Of a DNA stretch of 8,642 nucleotides, positions 1 to 5,255 are shown piece after piece. A program made the translations under genes and the position numbers. The stretch spans positions 1 to 8,642 of the forward strand of contig JAPUIL010000523.1 of NCBI GenBank assembly GCA_027297085.1. Reading direction: 5' to 3'. Each line of letters starts with the position of its first letter. Positions within the stretch are counted from its first letter, which is position 1. The stretch comes from Verrucomicrobiota bacterium (GTDB lineage Bacteria > Verrucomicrobiota > Verrucomicrobiia > Opitutales > UBA2995). The notes beneath the pieces were generated by a model. That model made no database searches and was not told where the DNA came from. It saw only the letters and a program-made list of their open reading frames with translations.

Positions 1-742
1 GTACGCCACGATCTTGAAGGCGAGCGAGCATGGCTGCATCTCCTGTTGAAATAGCAGCAGCAGGAATTTTCACTTCAGCATCGCCATAGTTCATCGCTCC
101 GGTGTGTGGTGAACGCAAACTATGGGCTGTTACCGAGCGAACCAAACACGCAACCGCACCTTGCGAAGCTGCAAGCCTGGCGCCATTAGATCTAAAACGC
201 ACGGTCTGCCCGTAACCAGCGCCCGTTTCAGGGTCATAGCTGGGCATTGGATTATTAAATAGAACTATTTTCCCCTTAGCCTCATCACCCAGCGCTTCGA
301 GTTCAGCTTCATTGCCGACAACCACTACCTCAGCGGTTATTCCTTCTTCAGAGGTGCCAACGGATCTACCAAGGCCCAGCATGGCTATAGGCGCTAGACG
401 TGGTTGAGTCATTACCAAAGATTCGCTGCCACGCACCCAGTGCGGAACCATCACTGGCTCAATGTGAACGTTTTCCTGGCCATCTTCACGCATCGAATCC
501 GCAGCCCAATTGATCGCTTGTGTCAGCTGGGGTGAACCGCTTAAACGGTGGCCGATCCCATCGCAAAGTTCCTGCATCTTATTATATCCATCATTATCTT
601 CAATCGTAGATTGAATAATGCGCTTTGATACATCACGATATTGATTCGATATAGATTGTTTATTTGCGCAACCTTGAGCTGTTATCAAGAGAACGCCTAA
701 AGTTAACAAACTTACGAAAGTACGCTGCGTAGGGTCATACAT
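1..742 (-). CDS. M28-family metallopeptidase (carboxypeptidase Q-like), lipoprotein-type leader; C-terminus beyond left edge
   Basis: An open frame runs from an ATG at 742-740 to the window edge, giving 247 codons of an incomplete protein. Residues 9-25 form a hydrophobic leader ending in TAQGC (Cys25). This is a loose lipobox with Gln at -2, so lipid anchoring in the envelope is plausible but not certain. Residues 60-71 read CDGIGHRLSGSP, followed by a WAADSMREDG helix, the typical N-terminal part of M28 peptidases related to carboxypeptidase Q. Residues 130-245 resemble the protease-associated (PA) insert, with GKIVLFNNP and the segment LVRSVTAHSLRSPHTGAM. The zinc ligands and catalytic residues would lie beyond the edge and cannot be checked. 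By family knowledge it would hydrolyse peptides outside the cytoplasm. AGAGGAT before the ATG is a reasonable ribosome site. A small ORF ends 21 bases upstream on the same strand, so co-transcription is possible. Confidence 0.85.
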   Translation of the reverse strand, partial: MYDPTQRTFVSLLTLGVLLITAQGCANKQSISNQYRDVSKRIIQSTIEDNDGYNKMQELCDGIGHRLSGSPQLTQAINWAADSMREDGQENVHIEPVMVPHWVRGSESLVMTQPRLAPIAMLGLGRSVGTSEEGITAEVVVVGNEAELEALGDEAKGKIVLFNNPMPSYDPETGAGYGQTVRFRSNGARLAASQGAVACLVRSVTAHSLRSPHTGAMNYGDAEVKIPAAAISTGDAAMLARLQDRGV

Positions 743-763
743 CTTTATCCTCTTAATTAACGC

Positions 764-967
764 TTAATGCTGAGTTAGAAATTCCCGATTTTCAGATACA
801 GCACCTTGATAAGGCAGATAGCCGTTGTAAAGTTCGCGCTGAGTTATTTCATCGCCAATGGTTGTAAGCATAATACTCCTAACCTCATCAAGGTCATCAG
901 TCTGGCCAAGTGCCCAATATAACCCAAAGGTTTCAAACGCCTTCGTGCCGAGCATCAATGGCGACAC
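764..967 (-). CDS. Small ORF of unknown function, possibly the 3' remnant of a gene cut by the adjacent element
   Basis: This 67-codon frame, starting from a GTG at 967-965, ends 21 bases before the M28 peptidase gene on the same strand. I do not recognise the protein. It is mildly acidic, has no signal peptide, and contains the segment GLYWALGQTDDLDEVRSIML, which looks like normal protein sequence rather than noise. The frame stays open upstream only to a TAG at 991-989, which lies in the terminal inverted repeat of the neighbouring element. The short length, GTG start and lack of a clear ribosome site suggest either a small gene or the C-terminal piece of a larger gene truncated by that element. 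Simple excision leaving one CTAG would not remove the stop, so the second reading is not proven. Confidence 0.4.
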   Translation of the reverse strand: MSPLMLGTKAFETFGLYWALGQTDDLDEVRSIMLTTIGDEITQRELYNGYLPYQGAVSENREFLTQH

Positions 968-988
968 AAAAATTTTGAGTGACGTTAA

Positions 989-1247
989 CTAGCCCGCATT
1001 TCTCACGGAGTTGAGATGTTGAGGATGACGACCGATAGGCGAGGGCGCGCACTGCTGTGCGTAACTAAGCCGGGAGGGAGGAACACTCCGCATGTCAGCC
1101 CGCTGTGTCGAGCCATAGCCTCTGGCGACGGCTGAAAAATGCGTGCAAACGAATGTTTACAGAGTGTAATTTGAAAGAAAATCACTAGTCGTTCATTTTC
1201 ATAACCTTGCTTCATTTTGTGCGCATTTGGTGAGATATACGGGCTAG
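989..1247. mobile_element. Short insertion-like element (MITE or IS remnant) with 16/18 terminal inverted repeats
   Basis: The left end, CTAGCCCGCATTTCTCAC at 989-1006, and the right end at 1230-1247, read on the opposite strand as CTAGCCCGTATATCTCAC, match at 16 of 18 positions. CTAG is palindromic and present at both ends, so it may be a 4-bp target duplication around 14-bp inverted repeats (993-1006 and 1230-1243). The interior is much GC-richer (about 1010-1135) than the A/T-rich flanks and carries a small hairpin, CGCAC-TGCT-GTGCG, near 1050. A 70-codon minus-strand frame spans part of it but resembles no transposase I know. The element therefore looks non-autonomous or decayed. It lies between the divergent peptidase and esterase loci and could influence transcription of both. 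I cannot name its family. Confidence 0.55.
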
Positions 1248-1282
1248 ACCAACTACTTGATCAGAGCTGTACAGAGGTTCCT

Positions 1283-1561
1283 ATGAATAATAATCAGCAT
1301 GCTACTTCACGATTGGCATTCACTGTTTTATTCATTCTTTTATCTAACACCGTGATCGCCCGAAGCGACCTGAATCCCGGCGAAGCCTGTAGCAAATTAA
1401 GTAATTTATCAATGACGGACACCACGATTTCTTCCAGACAGTTCGTCGGCGAAAACACATTCACACCACCCGGCACCGATGATGTGCTTCCACTTCCAGC
1501 AATCAGTCGTGTGGTCGGTGTTAAACCCGGCATGATTCAATTTTTCTCTCCTCCCCTATAA
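1283..1561 (+). pseudogene. Truncated tannase/feruloyl-esterase-family gene, N-terminal remnant only
   Basis: The best start is the ATG at 1283, with AGAGG at 1273-1277, rather than the ATG at 1217, which would place a hydrophilic stretch before the leader and lies inside the neighbouring element. The product is 92 residues. Residues 11-27 form a signal-peptide core (LAFTVLFILLSNTVIA). The next residues follow the start of mature tannase/feruloyl esterases: a Cys (ACSKLSNLSM), a TTI segment, a FTPPG segment, then LPAISRVVGVKP. In intact relatives, as I recall them, this last motif is close to LPAFCRVxGxxKP, so the usual Cys appears replaced by Ser here. Similarity stops near base 1530, and the frame ends in a TAA inside an intergenic repeat. 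The alpha/beta-hydrolase body, several hundred residues with the catalytic Ser-Asp-His, is absent. The remnant cannot be an active esterase. Confidence 0.65.
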
Positions 1562-1593
1562 CGCCCACCTCGGCGGCCTCGCCGCCCTACCGA
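1558..1593. repeat. Intergenic repeat, short copy (upstream of the DUF3604 gene)
   Basis: This segment begins ATAACGCCCACCTCGGCG and ends CTCGCCGCCCTACCGA. It matches the two outer parts of the longer copy at 4289-4348 in the same orientation. Inside it, GGCGGC (1572-1577) and GCCGCC (1581-1586) can pair around a 3-base loop. No T-run follows, so it is not an obvious terminator. It contains the stop codon of the esterase remnant. Confidence 0.55.
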
Positions 1594-1634
1594 AAACGAC
1601 ATCACCCAGGCAAATTCCAATCACCACGAACACT

Positions 1635-4184
1635 ATGCTCAAGCGCGCACTCCTACTTTGTTTATTGCTGACTAGTCAGTTTGTATTCGCAGATTATCCA
1701 GCCGATATGTCCCAATGGACGTCAACGGTCCCGGCTTATATGCCAGTTGATCTTCGGCAGCGCGTTGATGCGCTGCGTATCACGGTTGCCCGGACGCCCA
1801 CCACAACACCACAATTGTTAGAAGAACGGGCGCCCTTGTTCTGGGATTGGGCGAATGCTTATGCCCTGACCGGTAGAGCAATTCACCCTAATCTTCCGCA
1901 AGAAGTGGCAAACATAAGACAGGGGACTCCAGGACAAAGGCAGGTTGATTCCTATGCCGGCAGCTTTGACTGGTTTATCAGGGAGTTAGCATTTCAGGAC
2001 GCCTTTCCTGATGCAATCAATGAACTTGAGTCTGGATACCTTGGACCGTTTCAAGCAAATGGTTTTTCTTCCCTAAGCCAAACCTACACGGTCGGAGATG
2101 AACCAATAGTCCAAGGTGGTGGCTTCCTAGTTGCTACTCGGGATCATCGCGGTGGTTTAAGCATTCAGACGGAGAACCCTGGTGCGGACAATTGGGTCAA
2201 TGTCACCAGCAACAATCCAGGCGTGGTGTTTGAGGTTACTACTGCAGGCCTAAGCGGTATGTTTTCTGGTGGTGGTCTGGGCGCACAGTACTTTCCCAGA
2301 CCCTATTTTAGAGTGGCACAAGGCAGCTTGAATCCCGGTGACGTGGTCACCATTACCATGGGAGATCGCAGTCAGGGATCTCGTGGTCTGAAACTTCCGT
2401 CTGCCAGCAATTCAGCGTTACGACTTCGAGTCTGGGTATCTCTGGAAAATCCTGATGAGCTGTTCTCGCTTAATGAAATACCGTTTTATTCAAAAGGATT
2501 GGCAACCAGAGCACTAAGAGGATTTGGTCCATCAATTGCGGGAACAAACGAGGCAGTGCTACTTTCAGTTCGCAATGAGGACCAATTTCGTAACCGCGCT
2601 ACATCGGACTTTAAAGCCTTCGAAGTGTTCGACGGTGATTCCAGAATTTTTGAAGTCACCGATACGACTCGCGCTTATCATGAAATAAGCAGCCATCGTT
2701 TTTCTCGCTCAGGCGTGCACTACTTAACGATAAGATCCACCGATGGTGAGATAGAAGGCGAGTTCAATCCCATCCTGGTAACCGATGTAACCATAGACCA
2801 TATTTACTGGGGCGAGACTCACGGTCACACTGGATTTGCAGAGGGCTCTGGTACCGTCGACAACTTCTTTCAATTTGCCAGAGAAGACGCGCGGCTAGAT
2901 TTCATGACCCTGTCCGAGCATGACATGTGGATGGATGATTGGGAGTGGGAAGTATTGCGGAAAAAAGTCATCGAAGCGGATGATCCAGGACGCTTTCTTA
3001 CTTACTTGGGTTATGAGTGGACTCGGAGCCCACTGCTTGGAGGTCATCACAATGTTTTATTTCGTACACCGGAATCCAGAGATAGAGTTGAATCACAACG
3101 CGCCCCTTTAATACCCATTTTGTATGAATTGCTAAAAGCTGAAAACAAAATTGAAGACGTGTTGGTGATTCCACACGCCCACAATCCTGGTCGTTGGTGG
3201 GAGTCGGATCATGACGTGGAACACCTGGTGGAAATTGTTTCCAATCATGGTACTTTCGAATGGTTGGGTCGCGCGTTCCTGCAGGAAGGTTTTCATCTCG
3301 GCTTTGTTGGTGGATCGGATGACCACATAGGTCATCCCGGTATCAGGCCATTGAACAGCGAGCGAGTTGGCAGTGATAATTTCGGTGGCATGGCAGCGGT
3401 AATGGCGCGATCACTTGATTCGGATGTGTTGTTTGACGCCATGCGTGCAAAGCAAACTTACGCCACTAATGGGCAGAAAATTATTCTGCAATTGACGGCA
3501 AATGGGCAGGCCATGGGTCAAGTGCTACCGAAAGCAGAAAAGGTAATTCTATCCGGCAGAGTAATAGGTACCTCAGCAATAACCAATATCGACCTGGTGA
3601 AAAACGGTCAAGTGATAGAATCGGTTGACTACCTGCTTGCTTCCGTCGCCACGGGTTTACTCGAGCTTCGCTTCGATTCCGAAACTGATCCTTACGAGCG
3701 TGACGTACGGTCAAGAGGTTCCAGGGCCTGGCCTGGTCAGCTTACCGTAAGCGGAGCAAATATTCGTAGAGTCACCATACCTAATGTAGAAAACGTCTAC
3801 ACCGAGTTTGCCCGCATTAGTGAGAATGACCCGCAGACTGTACAATTTTTCATGCGCACACGCGGAGCGCCACGTAGCATTTATATGCAGGTGGATAACG
3901 TGACGGCCAAAGCAAGCCTAAATCTCACCCTGACATCGGGAAATGCCCCTGAGTCGGAACAAGTGGCTCTCACCGAGGCACGCGGTTCGGGTCGATTGAT
4001 AATTTCACCTCAGCAAAAACATCGCGACCAGGTGCGAGTCCGTTGGATAAATCAGCCAACGGAGAAAGATCGGCAATTTGAGTTCTCTGATAGAAACGCA
4101 GCTGGGGGTGATAGTTACTATGTGCGTATTACCCAGACAAACGGCGGTATGGCCTGGTCCAGCCCGGTCAAAATGCAGGAATAA
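1635..4184 (+). CDS. Exported DUF3604 protein (predicted PHP-like metal-dependent hydrolase)
   Basis: This intact 849-residue protein starts at an ATG that gives a clear signal peptide (KRALLLCLLLTSQFVFA, cleavage predicted after Ala19), which supports the start although no good ribosome site is visible. Residues about 110-385 form a beta-rich N-terminal region. The metal-binding core follows: WGETHGHTG (His396, His398), TLSEHDMW (Glu428, His429, Asp430), GGHHN (His471, His472), IPHAHNPG (His514, His516) and GGSDDHIGHPG (Asp562, Asp563, His564). This spacing of His/Asp pairs resembles PHP-type phosphoesterases and is the hallmark of DUF3604. The C-terminus (YYVRITQTNGGMAWSSP, about 828-844) is the usual end of the family. 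The protein is longer than the roughly 620-690 residues I recall as typical. It probably acts in the periplasm; substrate and reaction are unknown. It stands alone between two related intergenic repeats, next to a decayed esterase gene. Confidence 0.85.
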   Translation: MLKRALLLCLLLTSQFVFADYPADMSQWTSTVPAYMPVDLRQRVDALRITVARTPTTTPQLLEERAPLFWDWANAYALTGRAIHPNLPQEVANIRQGTPGQRQVDSYAGSFDWFIRELAFQDAFPDAINELESGYLGPFQANGFSSLSQTYTVGDEPIVQGGGFLVATRDHRGGLSIQTENPGADNWVNVTSNNPGVVFEVTTAGLSGMFSGGGLGAQYFPRPYFRVAQGSLNPGDVVTITMGDRSQGSRGLKLPSASNSALRLRVWVSLENPDELFSLNEIPFYSKGLATRALRGFGPSIAGTNEAVLLSVRNEDQFRNRATSDFKAFEVFDGDSRIFEVTDTTRAYHEISSHRFSRSGVHYLTIRSTDGEIEGEFNPILVTDVTIDHIYWGETHGHTGFAEGSGTVDNFFQFAREDARLDFMTLSEHDMWMDDWEWEVLRKKVIEADDPGRFLTYLGYEWTRSPLLGGHHNVLFRTPESRDRVESQRAPLIPILYELLKAENKIEDVLVIPHAHNPGRWWESDHDVEHLVEIVSNHGTFEWLGRAFLQEGFHLGFVGGSDDHIGHPGIRPLNSERVGSDNFGGMAAVMARSLDSDVLFDAMRAKQTYATNGQKIILQLTANGQAMGQVLPKAEKVILSGRVIGTSAITNIDLVKNGQVIESVDYLLASVATGLLELRFDSETDPYERDVRSRGSRAWPGQLTVSGANIRRVTIPNVENVYTEFARISENDPQTVQFFMRTRGAPRSIYMQVDNVTAKASLNLTLTSGNAPESEQVALTEARGSGRLIISPQQKHRDQVRVRWINQPTEKDRQFEFSDRNAAGGDSYYVRITQTNGGMAWSSPVKMQE

Positions 4185-4288
4185 CCTCAGTAATATACTT
4201 AGCAATAACCTCCACTGTGGGTCTCATGGGGTTTTTGTTTGGCCTGAAAAATCCCAACTGATTGTTACTACCTCGCAATTTGCCAGTC
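4185..4288. other. Intergenic stretch without recognisable content
   Basis: No coding frame, clear hairpin or promoter was seen between the DUF3604 stop and the long intergenic repeat. The only pattern is a 9-base duplication, AATAACCTC, at the DUF3604 stop and again about 20 bases later. I attach no function to it. Confidence 0.5.
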
Positions 4289-4348
4289 ATAACCCCCACC
4301 TCGACGTCCTGTCCTGAGCTGAGTCGAAGGGCTTCGCCGCCCAACCGA
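4289..4348. repeat. Intergenic repeat, long copy, containing the TCCTGAGC...TCGAAGGG dispersed-repeat motif
   Basis: The outer parts, ATAACCCCCACCTCGACG and CTTCGCCGCCCAACCGA, match the short copy at 1558-1593 with few differences. Between them lies an extra block of about 22 bases including TCCTGAGCTGAGTCGAAGGG (4312-4331). This motif resembles the widely seen intergenic repeat in which TCCTGAGC and TCGAAGGG are separated by a few bases. It is non-coding and sits between the DUF3604 gene and the hairpin terminator. Confidence 0.55.
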
Positions 4349-4429
4349 GTTGTGCCGAGCATAGCGACATGACCACCAGAGCCCAAACGACCTCACTCAA
4401 TCACGTTCCAATCAGTATCAGTAACCAGT

Positions 4430-4456
4430 AAAGGCCGGGAGAAATACCGGCCTTTT
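4430..4456 (+). terminator. Rho-independent terminator
   Basis: AAAGGCCGG (4430-4438) and CCGGCCTTT (4447-4455) form a perfect 9-bp stem around an 8-base loop, followed by TTTTCT. It lies about 245 bases after the DUF3604 stop and just before the toxin-antitoxin promoter, so it would insulate that promoter from upstream transcription. The A-run on the left arm means it could also work in the reverse direction. Confidence 0.8.
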
Positions 4457-4471
4457 CTCAGATTGACATAC

Positions 4472-4501
4472 TTGACCAAATACCAATATTCAGGATATAT
4501 T
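4472..4501 (+). promoter_or_regulatory. Probable sigma70-type promoter of the parDE locus
   Basis: TTGACC (4472-4477) and TATATT (4496-4501), 18 bases apart, make a good -35/-10 pair. An alternative -35, TTGACA at 4463-4468, would pair with the weaker TATTCA at 4487-4492. Transcription would begin near 4508, giving a leader of about 25 bases before the antitoxin ATG. The element overlaps the operator palindrome, as expected for autoregulation. Confidence 0.6.
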
Positions 4502-4506
4502 GGTAT
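4480..4506. promoter_or_regulatory. Operator palindrome for ParD autoregulation
   Basis: ATACCAATAT (4480-4489) and ATATTGGTAT (4497-4506) are a perfect 10-bp inverted repeat with a 7-base spacer. It covers the spacer and -10 region of the predicted promoter. Ribbon-helix-helix antitoxins bind such palindromes as dimers to repress their own operon, so this is the expected ParD or ParDE binding site. Binding itself is inferred. Confidence 0.7.
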
Positions 4507-4532
4507 AAATGTAATAGAGAAAGGATTTACTC

Positions 4533-4772
4533 ATGGCACGAAATACAAGTGTGGATATTGGGGACGAGCTTAGCAAATTCGTTGCCGGAGGTGTGCAAAA
4601 AGGCCGGTACGGTTCCGCAAGCGAAATGGTTCGAGCAGGTCTTAGGCTTCTTCAGGATCAAGAAACCAAAATGGCCGCATTGCGGGCGGCGGTTCAAGAT
4701 GGAATAGACAGTGGATCGGCTGTGCCGTTTGACTTTGATCAGTTCAGGACTGCCCGAAAAGACAAACCCTAA
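4533..4772 (+). CDS. parD: ParD-family type II antitoxin (ribbon-helix-helix)
   Basis: This intact 79-residue protein has the standard ParD layout. The N-terminal strand (ARNTSVDIGDELSKFV) and two helices including GRYGSASEMVRAGLRLLQ (about 25-42) form the ribbon-helix-helix DNA-binding dimer. The C-terminal part (about 45-79), with an acidic PFDFDQF segment, would wrap the toxin and neutralise it. AGAAAGGA lies 8 bases before the ATG, and a promoter with a palindromic operator lies directly upstream, so autorepression is expected. Its stop overlaps the toxin ATG by one base (TAATG), the usual translational coupling. The partner gene is interrupted, so this antitoxin now appears to be an orphan acting only as a DNA-binding regulator or as an antidote to related toxins elsewhere. 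Confidence 0.88.
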   Translation: MARNTSVDIGDELSKFVAGGVQKGRYGSASEMVRAGLRLLQDQETKMAALRAAVQDGIDSGSAVPFDFDQFRTARKDKP

Positions 4773-4845
4773 TGCTTCCATTATTCCTTCGCCCCAAAGC
4801 AATCCAAGACCTGGAAGAAATCGCGGATTACACTTTTGAGCAATG

Positions 4846-4856
4846 GGGTCCAGAGC
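4846..4856. repeat. Target-site duplication, left copy
   Basis: GGGTCCAGAGC directly precedes the left terminal inverted repeat of the element in parE. The identical 11 bases follow the right end at 5020-5030. The adjoining toxin codons (Gly-Pro-Glu) are read on both sides of the element. Confidence 0.85.
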
Positions 4857-5019
4857 GAATGGCACTCACATAAGGCCGTTATAAGCGAATCTACGGTCCA
4901 TTTCCTTTCGAGGGGGTCAAACCTTAAATCCCGCATTGGCATGCACGATTGCAAGGAATGACCCCGAAGCCGGTCTTGCTTCGATATTTGACAAAAAACC
5001 GCTTAAGTGAGTGCCATTC
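4857..5019. mobile_element. 163-bp non-autonomous insertion element (MITE-like, possibly IS4-type) inside parE
   Basis: The ends are GAATGGCACTCACATAAG (4857-4874) and, read from the other end, GAATGGCACTCACTTAAG (5019-5002). The first 13 bases are identical and 17 of 18 match overall. The element is flanked by exact 11-bp direct repeats, GGGTCCAGAGC. It has no room for a transposase and must have been moved in trans. The ends align with my recollection of the IS4 terminus (AATG at positions 2-5, TTAAG at 14-18), and IS4 makes 11-13-bp duplications, so an IS4-type mobiliser is a reasonable inference. Internally, arms at 4913-4925 and 4953-4965 can form a hairpin. The element brings a stop codon into the toxin frame after five codons. 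Confidence 0.85.
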
Positions 5020-5030
5020 GGGTCCAGAGC
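5020..5030. repeat. Target-site duplication, right copy
   Basis: GGGTCCAGAGC directly follows the right terminal inverted repeat of the element and is identical to the left copy. Absence of any difference between the copies suggests either a fairly recent insertion or too little length to record divergence. Confidence 0.85.
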
Positions 5031-5255
5031 AAGAAGACATCTATCTAGAATTGCTTCATACAGCGTTCATGGCTCTTTCGAAAAACCCAAATCTTGGGCG
5101 TGTATACGCTGAGGTATATCCGGGACTTCGCGGGTATCTCGCCGGTCGTCATATTATTCTCTACCAAGTCTCGGACGTAGCAGTTGAAATTGTGCGTGTT
5201 CTTCATCACAGCATGGATCTTGATAGTCAGCTTTAATTTTCCTATCCGTTATTCC

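Larger units (their letters stand above)
4772..5236 (+). pseudogene. parE: ParE-family toxin gene split by a 163-bp insertion element
   Basis: The frame starts at the ATG overlapping the parD stop and reads MLPLFLRPKAIQDLEEIADY, TFEQWGPE, then enters the element and ends at a TAA (4871-4873) after 33 codons. The remaining toxin resumes at 5031 in the same frame with QEDIYLELLHTAFMALSKNP and continues through GLRGYLAGRHIILYQV and VEIVRVLHHSMDL to a TAA at 5234-5236. Removing the element and one copy of the 11-bp duplication (174 bases, exactly 58 codons) restores a continuous 96-residue protein of normal ParE length. It has the family's N-terminal helices, the central YPGLRGYLAGRHIILY strand region and the C-terminal RVLHHSMD motif. 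ParE proteins poison DNA gyrase. The current gene should not make a full toxin, although the downstream part remains an open frame with possible starts inside the element (TTG 4949, ATG 4958). Confidence 0.88.

Noticed and set aside
1003..1215. 70-codon minus-strand frame inside the 989-1247 element
   Set aside because: It spans a GC-rich non-coding interior, shows no transposase motif and no ribosome site, and is best explained as a chance frame in the element.
1217..1282. Upstream ATG extending the esterase remnant by 22 codons
   Set aside because: The extension lies partly in the inverted repeat of the element and puts polar residues before the signal peptide; the ATG at 1283 has a proper ribosome site.
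4005..4386. Several 66-79-codon frames on both strands around the DUF3604 stop
   Set aside because: They overlap the DUF3604 C-terminus or cross the intergenic repeat and show no recognisable protein features.
5184..5255. Upstream ATG extending the sulfatase by 24 codons
   Set aside because: It overlaps the toxin coding end in another frame and would place a second hydrophobic stretch before a complete export leader.
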